Below are positions 26,749 to 34,024 of a stretch of 64,000 nt of DNA, piece after piece. The notes under the pieces are model-generated. The model searched no databases, was not told the DNA's origin, and saw only the letters and a program-made list of their open reading frames with translations. The DNA is from Thermoanaerobaculum sp. GTDB taxonomy: Bacteria; Acidobacteriota; Thermoanaerobaculia; Multivoradales; UBA5704. The translations under genes and the position numbers were made by a program. The DNA is taken from assembly GCA_021154885.1 (NCBI GenBank), contig JAJKHS010000142.1:1-64000 (forward strand). The letters are read 5' to 3'. How positions within the stretch are numbered: the stretch's first letter is position 1; the number at the start of each line of letters is the position of its first letter.

Positions 26749-28425
26749 TCAACGCGCCCCCTCCACGGCCTGCTGGACCGCCGCGAGGCCCTTGGCGTCG
26801 TCGTGCCCGAGTTGGACGCGCAGCACGGTGCGCCCCCGCTGCTCCAGCGCCTGGCGGTCGCCCTCGGCCTGGGCGCCGATCAGGGTGCCGAAGGTGTAGG
26901 AGGTCTCGGGCACGGCCAGATCCTCCGTGGGCTGGTCCACGATCTGGAGGAAGCGGCAGCGGTCCGTTCCGCCCTTGTGGAGCTGCCCGGTCGAGTGCAG
27001 GAAGCGGGGGCCGTAGCCAACAGTCACGGCGAGCCGGGTCCTGGCGTGGAGGCCAGCCTGGAGGCCGTTGAGCGCCGCGGTGGTCTCCGGCCGGGGTGGC
27101 AGGTAGGCGTGGAGACCCAGGTAGTCCCCCGCCCTGGCGCCGCCCAGCCAGCCGGCCACGGCGGCGCCGAGAGCCTTGGCATCGGCGGCATCGACGGCGC
27201 CGCCGCCGGTCTTGAGGGTACCGGCCGCGGCCTGCTTCATGGCCTCGTTGGCCAGGGTCTTGGCGAGCTGCACGTCGGGCTGGTCGAAGGGATTGACCTC
27301 CAGCACGGCGCCGGCGGCGGCGGTGGCCACCTCCCAGCGGAACATCTCGGCGCCGAGGTCGTAGCGGTCGGAGAGCTTGAAGCGGCCCACGGGATGGCCG
27401 GCGCTCTCCAGCGCTTCGAGGCGCTTCTCGATGGCGGCGGTATCGTCCCCCTGGAGCAGCAGGGCGGCGAAGAAGCGGTCATCGCCGTAGGCCTCCGGCG
27501 GCCCCAGGGGCTCGCCCGCGACCGGCACGATGCCCCGGTGCTCGCCGCCGGCCAGGATGGTCTTGCCCGTGCTCTCGGCGATGAGCTGCTCGATCCACTC
27601 GGGGAACGTCTCCACGGAGTGAGAGGTCACGAAGGTCACCTTGTCGCGCCCGGCGCGGGCCAGCTCGCCCAGCGCCGCCCCCAGCCGCAGCCCGGGGTTG
27701 TCCGCCGCGGCCACGGTGCCGTGGCAAGACTCGGCCATGCCGCGGCCGCGGGCGAGGAGCTTGCCGGTGTCGACGCCCAGGAGGGCGGCCGGCACCAGGC
27801 CGAACGGCGTGAGGGCGCTGTAGCGGCCGCCCACGTCCTCGGGCGCGTTGAACACCTCGCGGAAACCGCGCTCGCGGGCCAGGGTCTGAAGCGGCGTGCC
27901 TGGATCGGTCACCGCCACGAAGTGCTTCCCCCGCTCCGGCACCCGCGCGAGCTGCTCCCAGAAAAAGTAGAAGAAGGAGTGCATCTCGGTCGTCGTGCCC
28001 GACTTGCTGGAAACCACGAACAGGCTCTTTTCAGGGTCGAGCCGCCGGGCGAGGGCGCGCACGGCGTCGGGATGGGTGCTGTCGAGGACGGTGACCGCCG
28101 GATGCCCGAAGGCGGCGCCGAAGGTCCGCGAGTAGACCTCGGGGGCGAGGCTCGAGCCGCCCATGCCCAGCACCACGGCGTCGCGGAAACCTTCCTGCGC
28201 CACGTCGCGGGCAAAGCGCGACAGCCGCTGCACCTCGGCCGTCATGGTATCCGGCAGGTCGAGCCAGCCCAGCCGGTTGGTCAGCTCCGGGATGGGCTCC
28301 GGCGACCAGAGCGTGTGATCCTTCTCCCACAGACGCCTGCCGAAGGCCGCCTCCTGCCACTGCGCGAGCCGCGCGTCCACCGCCGCGGTGTAGCCGCCCA
28401 ACCGGAGATCCCCTCGTTCGCTCAT
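26749..28425 (-). CDS. pgi: Glucose-6-phosphate isomerase (TalPGI-type PGI domain)
   Basis: 558 residues; the sequence resembles the isomerase half of bifunctional transaldolase/PGI proteins but stands alone. Sugar-phosphate site LFVVSSKSGTTTEMHSFFYF, then TFVTSHSVETFPEWIEQLI, EVNPFDQPDVQLAK and the end motif GYGPRFLHSTGQLHKGG with the active His and Lys. Start ATG 28425 with an AAGGAGGAG site. It interconverts glucose-6-P and fructose-6-P. First gene of the pgi-glk operon. Upstream lies a dispersed palindromic repeat. Confidence 0.92.
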   Translation of the reverse strand: MSERGDLRLGGYTAAVDARLAQWQEAAFGRRLWEKDHTLWSPEPIPELTNRLGWLDLPDTMTAEVQRLSRFARDVAQEGFRDAVVLGMGGSSLAPEVYSRTFGAAFGHPAVTVLDSTHPDAVRALARRLDPEKSLFVVSSKSGTTTEMHSFFYFFWEQLARVPERGKHFVAVTDPGTPLQTLARERGFREVFNAPEDVGGRYSALTPFGLVPAALLGVDTGKLLARGRGMAESCHGTVAAADNPGLRLGAALGELARAGRDKVTFVTSHSVETFPEWIEQLIAESTGKTILAGGEHRGIVPVAGEPLGPPEAYGDDRFFAALLLQGDDTAAIEKRLEALESAGHPVGRFKLSDRYDLGAEMFRWEVATAAAGAVLEVNPFDQPDVQLAKTLANEAMKQAAAGTLKTGGGAVDAADAKALGAAVAGWLGGARAGDYLGLHAYLPPRPETTAALNGLQAGLHARTRLAVTVGYGPRFLHSTGQLHKGGTDRCRFLQIVDQPTEDLAVPETSYTFGTLIGAQAEGDRQALEQRGRTVLRVQLGHDDAKGLAAVQQAVEGAR

Positions 28426-28460
28426 CCTCTCCTCCTTCCCTTCAGCGCCCCCTACCTTAT

Positions 28461-28544
28461 CAGGCCCTCATCACCCCTTCAGGCCCTCATCACCCCGGCC
28501 CTCTTCTCCCGCCCCCTCCCACCCCCCTCACCGGGAGAAGAGGG
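28461..28544. repeat. Partial copy of the dispersed palindromic repeat, with a 19-bp direct duplication
   Basis: A 17-bp stretch CAGGCCCTCATCACCCC occurs twice at 28461-28477 and 28480-28496 (period 19). It is followed by the inverted arms CCCTCTTCTCCC (28499-28510) and GGGAGAAGAGGG (28533-28544). This is the first half of the longer unit at 32991 and 56223. It sits between divergent genes. Confidence 0.75.
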
Positions 28545-28603
28545 AGAAAGGCAAAGAAGCATTCCGAGGGGCGTGCTACCATCCGCCGTCGAGAGAGGGA
28601 GCG

Positions 28604-28999
28604 ATGCGGAGAGCGCTGAAACAGAACCTCGGCCTGGCCTGCGCCGTCCTGCTCCTGGCGGCCGGCTGCGGTGCCAGGGGGCGGGACTACACGGTGCGCG
28701 CCCTGGTGGTGCAGGCCCCCGATCCCGCCAATCCCGCCGGCGGCCTGTACCTCTACCACGAAGCCATCGACGACTGGATGGGACGGGACGGCAAGCGGGA
28801 CGGCATGGATCCCATGGCCATGCCGTTCCCGGTGGCCAAGGGCATCCCGCTCACGGGGATCGCGGCCAATGACAAGGTCGAGGTCACGCTCCACGTGGAC
28901 TGGCAGGCGGACCGGGCCGTCGAGATCACGCAGCTCCGCAAGCTCCCTCGCGATACCCGGCTCGACTTCCGCGCGGCCCGGCCGTCGCCCAAGCCGTAG
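28604..28999 (+). CDS. CusF/CopC-like copper-binding lipoprotein
   Basis: 131 residues with a lipoprotein signal (LLLAAGC, Cys at about residue 23). The mature part matches the copper-binding CusF_Ec-type beta-barrel: a Met-rich loop GMDPMAMPFPVAKGIPL, then AANDKVEVTLHVDW and AVEITQLRKLP. These proteins chaperone or buffer Cu(I) in the periplasm, often beside SCO1 or efflux genes; none is visible here. It lies 28 nt upstream of an OsmC gene on the same strand, so both may respond to oxidative or metal stress. Confidence 0.75.
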   Translation: MRRALKQNLGLACAVLLLAAGCGARGRDYTVRALVVQAPDPANPAGGLYLYHEAIDDWMGRDGKRDGMDPMAMPFPVAKGIPLTGIAANDKVEVTLHVDWQADRAVEITQLRKLPRDTRLDFRAARPSPKP

Positions 29000-29027
29000 C
29001 CACTCGATCCGATCTCAAGGAGGATAT

Positions 29028-29456
29028 ATGCCCGTACGGAAAGCGAACGCAGTCTGGGAAGGGAGTCTCAAAGAGGGACATGGCACGGTGAAGCTGGGCA
29101 GCGGCGCCTTCGAGGGACGCTACTCGTTCGGCTCGCGCTTCGAGGAGGCGGGGGGCACCAACCCCGAGGAGCTGATCGGCGCCGCGCACGCCGGCTGCTT
29201 CTCCATGGCCCTCTCCGCCGGCCTCGGCCGCGCGGGCTTCTCGCCCAAGCGCGTCGCCACCACCGCCAAGGTGCACCTGGAGAAGGTCGGCGAGGGGTTC
29301 AAGATCACTCGCATTGAGCTGGAGAACGAATCCGAGGTGCCCGGCATCGACGACGCCGCCTTCCAGGAGGCCGCGCGCAAGGCCAAGGAGGGGTGCCCCG
29401 TCTCCCAGGCCCTGGGCGGCGTCGAGATCACTCTCACCGCCCACCTCGCCGGCTGA
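29028..29456 (+). CDS. osmC: OsmC-family peroxiredoxin
   Basis: 142 residues. The ATG at 29028 has a perfect AAGGAGG site. The thiol pair of the OsmC/Ohr family is present as C57 (GAAHAGCFSMAL) and C123 (EGCPVSQAL), with the conserved EEAGGTNPEELI helix start and the VEITLTAHL end strand. The HAGCFSMAL form is the OsmC rather than Ohr subgroup. It reduces organic hydroperoxides in the cytoplasm. Likely co-transcribed with the copper-binding lipoprotein upstream; a hairpin follows. Confidence 0.92.
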   Translation: MPVRKANAVWEGSLKEGHGTVKLGSGAFEGRYSFGSRFEEAGGTNPEELIGAAHAGCFSMALSAGLGRAGFSPKRVATTAKVHLEKVGEGFKITRIELENESEVPGIDDAAFQEAARKAKEGCPVSQALGGVEITLTAHLAG

Positions 29457-29518
29457 CCGTCCTCGTCGCCGCGGACCGATCTCCCCGATTCTCCCGCGAC
29501 GGCATGATCGATCGCTCT

Positions 29519-29544
29519 CCGGCGGGGGCTCCGGCCCCCGTCGG
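29519..29544. terminator. GC-rich hairpin after osmC
   Basis: Arms CCGGCGGGGGC (29519-29529) and GCCCCCGTCGG (29534-29544) pair over 11 bp with one G-U, around a TCCG loop. No T tract follows directly. Confidence 0.5.
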
Positions 29545-29585
29545 GCCCGGCTTTCGCGAAATATAGCCGCATTTCTATTTTCTCC

Positions 29586-29614
29586 TTGACTTCTCTCATT
29601 TACGCCCATACCCT
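29586..29614 (+). promoter_or_regulatory. Sigma-70-type promoter for the bactofilin gene
   Basis: TTGACT at 29586-29591 and TACCCT at 29609-29614 are separated by 17 nt, in a locally AT/pyrimidine-rich stretch 37 nt before the bactofilin ATG. Confidence 0.5.
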
Positions 29615-29650
29615 CCCCTTACACTCACCTCGTTGTAGAAGGAGCAGTTC

Positions 29651-30199
29651 ATGGCTTGGAAAAGAGACGATCCTCCCGCTCACAATCCTGAACCGTCACC
29701 CGCGCCCCCGCCGCGGTCGGTCGCACCGGCGCCTGCACCAGCACCGCCGGCGACCCCCAGCAGCAGCCACGAGCCGCCACGGCGGACGGACCGCGCCACC
29801 ATCGGTCCTTCGATCTTCATCAAGGGTGACCTCTCGGGCGAGGAGGACCTGGTGATCGAAGGGCGTGTCGAAGGCAAGGTGGATCTGAAACAGAACAACG
29901 TCACGGTGGGCAAGAACGGCAAGGTGAAGGCCGACGTCCTCGGGCGGGTGGTGACCATCGAGGGCGAGGTGACGGGCAACGTCTTCGCCCGGGAGCAGGC
30001 GATCCTGCGCCAGGCGGGTGCGATCTTCGGCAACATCCAGGCGCCGCGGGTGATCCTCGAGGACGGCTCGCGCTTCAAGGGCAGCATCGACATGGAGGCC
30101 CCGAAGGAGACCGGCGCTCCGAACCGGGATCACCGGAGCGAACCGAGCCGCGCAGAGCCGAGCCGGGCGGAGACCGCGGGAGTGAAGGCCGGCGTCTGA
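29651..30199 (+). CDS. Bactofilin
   Basis: 182 residues; start ATG 29651 with AAGGAG. A Pro/Ala-rich disordered N-terminus (about 1-55) precedes the right-handed beta-helix of PF04519, seen as repeated hydrophobic/Gly turns (SIFIKGDLSGEEDLVIEGRV, NVTVGKNGKVKADV, VVTIEGEVTGNVFA, GAIFGNIQAPRVILEDG). The tail is Pro/Ala/Arg/Glu-rich, with a short repeated EPSRA unit. Bactofilins polymerise without nucleotide into cytoskeletal filaments that place envelope or chromosome factors. Overlaps the methyltransferase gene (TGATG). Confidence 0.92.
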   Translation: MAWKRDDPPAHNPEPSPAPPPRSVAPAPAPAPPATPSSSHEPPRRTDRATIGPSIFIKGDLSGEEDLVIEGRVEGKVDLKQNNVTVGKNGKVKADVLGRVVTIEGEVTGNVFAREQAILRQAGAIFGNIQAPRVILEDGSRFKGSIDMEAPKETGAPNRDHRSEPSRAEPSRAETAGVKAGV

Positions 30200-30837
30200 T
30201 GAGCTGGTTTTCCCCTCGCGGCAGCGGTCCCCGCAAAGAGCAGCAGGGCCGGGGGCAGGCTCTCGCCGAGCCCGACGTCCATCGCTCGCTGGCTCTCGCG
30301 GCGCTCTTCGACGAGATCCGCGGACGCAAGGTGCAGGTGCTGGACCTGGGCCCGGCCGTCGGCTCGAACGTGGAGTTCCTCTCGCAGTTCGGCTGCAAGC
30401 TGTATATCGAAGACCTCTACGCCGCCCTCTCCTCGCGCACGACGTCGGGAGAGGGCGATCTCGCCGGTCCCGAGTTCTTCACCGAATTCCTGGCGATCCC
30501 GGACGAGACCCGCTTCGACGTCATCTTCGCCTGGGACCTCTTCAACTATCTCCATCGCAAGGAGCTGGTCCACTTCGCCGCGCAGCTCCGGCGCCACTGC
30601 GACCGCGGCGCGCGGCTGTTCGCGCTGATGTCCATTCTCAAGACGATGCCGGCCCAGCCCTTCCGCTTCAAGATCCAGGACGAGCAGCACCTGATCTACG
30701 AGCGGCGGACGTCCACCGAGCGCCCGTCGCCGCGCTACGCCCCGGCGGAGATCACCGATACCTTCAAGGGGTTCCGCGTCGACCGCTCGTTCCTGCTGCG
30801 GCATGGCATCCAGGAGTTTCTGCTGGTCAAGGACTGA
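30199..30837 (+). CDS. SAM-dependent methyltransferase-like protein coupled to bactofilin
   Basis: 212 residues, beginning at the ATG of a TGATG overlap. A Rossmann-type class I methyltransferase core is suggested by the motif-I-like VQVLDLGPAVGSNVEFL, acidic IEDLY at the end of strand 2, and FDVIFAWDLFNYL for motif IV. The usual GxGxG is only loosely kept (GPAVGSN), so activity is uncertain. Cytoplasmic. Tight coupling to bactofilin suggests a shared morphogenetic or envelope role; the substrate is unknown. Confidence 0.7.
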   Translation: MSWFSPRGSGPRKEQQGRGQALAEPDVHRSLALAALFDEIRGRKVQVLDLGPAVGSNVEFLSQFGCKLYIEDLYAALSSRTTSGEGDLAGPEFFTEFLAIPDETRFDVIFAWDLFNYLHRKELVHFAAQLRRHCDRGARLFALMSILKTMPAQPFRFKIQDEQHLIYERRTSTERPSPRYAPAEITDTFKGFRVDRSFLLRHGIQEFLLVKD

Positions 30838-30857
30838 GGTCAAGACCACGGACACAC

Positions 30858-30958
30858 AGGGACATCAGGGACTTCAGAGACAACAGGGACTTTGGATAAG
30901 GTAGCCCTGTCCAGGGTCTCTTCATGTCCCTGCTGTCCCTGAAGTCCCTGATGTCCCT
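30858..30958. repeat. Long inverted repeat between convergent genes
   Basis: Arms 30858-30890 and 30926-30958 are 33 bp, complementary at 31 positions, and separated by 35 nt. Each arm is built of near-tandem AGGGACWTC-type units. Located between convergent stops, it probably serves as a bidirectional terminator or mRNA 3' barrier. Confidence 0.75.
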
Positions 30959-30988
30959 CCCTGCTTCGGCTTTCTACCGTAAGGACTT

Positions 30989-31990
30989 TCACCGCCCGTA
31001 CACCGCGTCCACCACCTCGCTCACCCGCACACTGCGCTCGATCTCGGGGTCGAAGCGGTTGGACTCCGCGAGCCGCCGCGTCCAGTCGAGGATGGCGCGA
31101 CCGAGCCAGTCGCGGGACTCGCGGACGACCACCTCGCCCGCACGGCCATTGAAACGCGCCAGCTCGAAGTCGTAGAAGCTGCCGTCGACGTTGCGAAATT
31201 CGGCTCCGCCCGCGGTACCGAAGGCGGCAACACGGATGACACAGTCGCGGCCGGCGTGAGCGTTCCAGGAGACTGCCAGGGAAGCCACCGCGCCGCCGAG
31301 GTCACTTCCGAGATCAATCGCGGCGCTGGCGAAGTCGTCCACGCCGGCGCCCGAGAGCCGCTCGCCCTGGCGGAAGACCGCGCCCCGCGCACCGCGCACC
31401 GGTGGATCGTCCAGCAGCCAGAGGGCGAGGTCGATCAGGTGGACGCCCAGGTCCATCAGCGCGCCGCCGCCCGCGAGGCGCGGGTCGAAGCACCAGGGTT
31501 TGTCCGGCCCGTAGGCGTTGTGGAAGACCAGTTCGAGGCTGAAGACGCGGCCCAGCTCGCCGGCCGCGATGCGCCGGCGCAGCTCGCGGGCGCCGTCGGT
31601 GAAGCGGTAGGAGTAGTCCACGCCCAGGAGACGGTCGGCGGTGCGCGCCGCCGCGACCATCCGGCGGGCCTCCCCGGCGTCGAGGGCCAGAGGCTTCTGG
31701 CAGAAGACGGCGAGCCCCCGCTCCAGGGCCGCTACGGTCTGCGGCGCGTGGAGGGAGTTGGGGGTGGCGATCACGATCCCGTCCAGCTCCAGCTCCGCCG
31801 CCCGCTCCAGCAGCTCCCCGGGCTCGGCGAAGCGGGCCGCTTGCGGATGGGCGTCGCCGGTCTCTGCCAGCCGGGCGGGCGCCGCCTCGCAGAGGGCCGC
31901 CACTTCGGCGGCGCCGGCCGCGGCCAGGGCCTGGAGCCGCATGGCCCCGATCCAGCCGAGCCCCACGAAGCCCAGACGCGGCGGCCTCAA
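30989..31990 (-). CDS. Gfo/Idh/MocA-family oxidoreductase
   Basis: 333 residues starting at TTG 31990, overlapping the upstream stop by 4 nt (TTGA). N-terminal NAD(P)-binding Rossmann fold (LGFVGLGWIGAMRLQAL), then VIATPNSLHAPQTVAALERG and the family EKP motif in the form FCQKPLALDAGEARRM. The C-terminal half has the sugar-binding GGGALMDLGVHLIDLALWLL. Such enzymes oxidise or reduce sugars, inositols or related polyols. Co-operonic with a zinc-type dehydrogenase, so the two may act in one sugar-modification route. Confidence 0.9.
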   Translation of the reverse strand: MRPPRLGFVGLGWIGAMRLQALAAAGAAEVAALCEAAPARLAETGDAHPQAARFAEPGELLERAAELELDGIVIATPNSLHAPQTVAALERGLAVFCQKPLALDAGEARRMVAAARTADRLLGVDYSYRFTDGARELRRRIAAGELGRVFSLELVFHNAYGPDKPWCFDPRLAGGGALMDLGVHLIDLALWLLDDPPVRGARGAVFRQGERLSGAGVDDFASAAIDLGSDLGGAVASLAVSWNAHAGRDCVIRVAAFGTAGGAEFRNVDGSFYDFELARFNGRAGEVVVRESRDWLGRAILDWTRRLAESNRFDPEIERSVRVSEVVDAVYGR

Positions 31991-32958
31991 CGCCCGGGCT
32001 CCGGCATGACGACGGCCTTGAGGAACCCCTCCGGCCGCTCCTCGGCCATGGCGAAAGCGAGGTTGATCTCGGCGAGGGGAAAGGTATGGGTGATCAGCGG
32101 CGCGAGGTCTAGCCCGCCGGCGGCGAGGAGGGCGACCCCCTCCTCCATCCCCCGGCGATAGATCTCCGTATCGCGCTCGTGGGCGTTGACGACGTCGAGG
32201 CCGCGCCAGTTCCAGAGCTGCATGTTGACCGTGCGGGGGCCGTCCTGGTGGTAGCCGGCGATGATGAGCCGGCCGCGGACCCGGGTCAGCTCGGCACCCA
32301 AGTCGAGCGGCCTCTGCCGGCCGGTGGCCTCGATCACCACGTCCGCCAGCCGGCCTCCGGTGGCCTCCCCCACCCGGCCGTGGACGTCCTCTTCATAGGT
32401 GAGGGCTTCGTCGATGCCCAGCCACGCCGCCATCTCCGGCGACAACCGCCGGCGGGAGACGGTGATCACCCGGGCCGGCCGGGGCGCGCCCGGAACCCGC
32501 AGGAGCTGGAGGAGCAGGGCGCCGAGGAAACCGGTGCCGAGGAGGACCACCACGTCCCCCTCCTGGATGCCGGTGCGGCGGGCCACGTTGACCGCGCACG
32601 CCATGGGCTCGCCCAGCACGACGCGGCCGGCGAGGGTGGGAGGGAGCGGCACAGTCTCGGCCGCCTGAACCACGACGGACTCGGCGTAGGCGCCGTAGGT
32701 GAGGGCCGTCACCGGATCCCCCACGGCGAGGCCGGAGACCGCCGGCCCCACAGCCTCGACAGTGCCGAACACCTCATGCCCGGGAGCCCCCGGCGCCATG
32801 GGATAGGAGAGTCCCTGGATTCCCTTCCACGGCCCCATGTCGGAGCCGCACACGCCACAGCCGCGAACCCTGAGGAGGATCTCCCCCTCCCCGGGCGCGG
32901 GCGGCTCCATGGACTGGACGGCGAACCGTCGCGGTGCTTCGAGGATGGCGGTTTGCAT
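31987..32958 (-). CDS. Zinc-type alcohol/polyol dehydrogenase (MDR family)
   Basis: 323 residues. Medium-chain dehydrogenase fold with catalytic-zinc ligands in GCGVCGSDMGPWKG and GAPGHEVFG, and a nucleotide-binding stretch VVVLLGTGFLGALLLQLL. The structural-zinc lobe with four Cys seen in classic ADHs is absent. ATG 32958 lacks an obvious ribosome site. First gene of a two-gene operon with the Gfo/Idh/MocA enzyme; the substrate is probably a sugar or polyol, by analogy only. Confidence 0.88.
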   Translation of the reverse strand: MQTAILEAPRRFAVQSMEPPAPGEGEILLRVRGCGVCGSDMGPWKGIQGLSYPMAPGAPGHEVFGTVEAVGPAVSGLAVGDPVTALTYGAYAESVVVQAAETVPLPPTLAGRVVLGEPMACAVNVARRTGIQEGDVVVLLGTGFLGALLLQLLRVPGAPRPARVITVSRRRLSPEMAAWLGIDEALTYEEDVHGRVGEATGGRLADVVIEATGRQRPLDLGAELTRVRGRLIIAGYHQDGPRTVNMQLWNWRGLDVVNAHERDTEIYRRGMEEGVALLAAGGLDLAPLITHTFPLAEINLAFAMAEERPEGFLKAVVMPEPGR

Positions 32959-32990
32959 GAGGCGGGGGCGGAAGCGAAAAGCGTGCCGGA

Positions 32991-33149
32991 GGCCCTCATC
33001 ACCCCGGCCCTCTTCTCCCAGCCTCCCCCCCGGCCGCCGGGAGAAGAGGGAGTGGTTAGCTCAAGAAAAGACGAAGCGAAGCTGTTTTAGCCCTCTCTCT
33101 CCCGGCGGCCGGGGGGGAGGCTGGGAGAGAGAGGTTGGGAGAGTGAGGG
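32991..33149. repeat. Full copy of the composite palindromic repeat
   Basis: Unit of about 160 bp: GGCCCTCATCACCCC end, hairpin A (CCCTCTTCTCCC 33008-33019 with GGGAGAAGAGGG 33039-33050), linker AGTGGTTAG plus a variable stretch, hairpin B (CCCTCTCTCTCCC 33091-33103 with GGGAGAGAGAGG 33123-33134), and a TGAGGGCC end. The copy at 56223 is the same in reverse orientation. Confidence 0.85.
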
Positions 33150-33217
33150 CCCGCCCCGAAGGGGCGCGGGCTACGACCCGATTGACACTCCACGCCGCCT
33201 GAGCCACCATCCGCGCG

Positions 33218-34024
33218 ATGTCCTCCCTGAATTCGGAGTCTCCTCGCACCGCCCTGGTCGTCGCCCATCCCGGGCACGAGTTGCGGGTCCACCGCTGGCT
33301 CGAGCTGACGCGTCCCGTCGTCTTCGTGCTCACCGACGGCTCGGGCAACCATGGCGTCTCCCGGCTCGCTTCCACCACGGCCCTCCTCGACCGGGTGGAC
33401 GCCGCCCCGGGCTCGATCTATGGCCGGCTCTCCGACCGCGAGCTCTACCGGGCGATTCTCGGCGGCGACCTCGGCCTGTTCTCCTCCTTGGCGGAGGAGC
33501 TGGCCCAAGGTCTGGCAGGCGTGGACGTGGTGGCGGGGGACGCCGTCGAGGGGTACAACCCGGGTCACGACGTCTGCCGATTGCTGCTCAACGCCGCCGT
33601 CCTACGCCTGGAGACGCAGGGACGGCGGATCTCCAATTTCGAGTTCCCCCTGGTGGGGGCGCCGGACGACTGCCCGGCGGAGGATTCCAGCGCGGCTCTG
33701 CGACTGGAGCTCGACGCGGGTGCCCTCCGCCGCAAGCTGGACGCGGCCCGCGCCTACCCCGAGCTCGCGGGCGAGGTGGACGCGGCCCTCGCCGCCGACG
33801 GCAGCGACCGCTTCCGCGTCGAATGCCTGCGGCCGGTGCGCTACGGGCTCGACATCGGTTCTCTCTTTCCGCATCCGCCATTCTACGAGACCTACGGCGA
33901 GAAGCGGGTGGCGCAGGGTCTCTATGGCGAGGTGATCCGCTTCCGCGGTCACCTGGAGCCGGTGGCGGAGGAACTGCGGCGCCAGGTGGCGGAGGAGAGC
34001 CGGAGGGCGTGCGCGTCCTGCTGA
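33218..34024 (+). CDS. PIG-L/LmbE-like deacetylase, variant active site
   Basis: 268 residues. N-terminal TALVVAHPGHELRVHRWLE replaces the family AHPDDE motif (first His and the Glu kept, both Asp changed); VVFVLTDGSGNHG follows, and EGYNPGHDVCRLLLN corresponds to the later HxxH region. Family members remove acetyl groups from GlcNAc-type sugars using zinc; loss of the DD pair makes activity uncertain. No clear ribosome site before ATG 33218. Overlaps a glycosyltransferase gene by 16 nt, so it probably belongs to a glycan or glycolipid pathway. Confidence 0.7.
   Translation: MSSLNSESPRTALVVAHPGHELRVHRWLELTRPVVFVLTDGSGNHGVSRLASTTALLDRVDAAPGSIYGRLSDRELYRAILGGDLGLFSSLAEELAQGLAGVDVVAGDAVEGYNPGHDVCRLLLNAAVLRLETQGRRISNFEFPLVGAPDDCPAEDSSAALRLELDAGALRRKLDAARAYPELAGEVDAALAADGSDRFRVECLRPVRYGLDIGSLFPHPPFYETYGEKRVAQGLYGEVIRFRGHLEPVAEELRRQVAEESRRACASC

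Noticed and set aside
28604..29456. One long fused frame covering the copper-binding and OsmC genes
   Set aside because: The OsmC ATG at 29028 has a perfect ribosome site and the copper-binding gene uses another frame with its own lipoprotein signal; the long frame is accidental.
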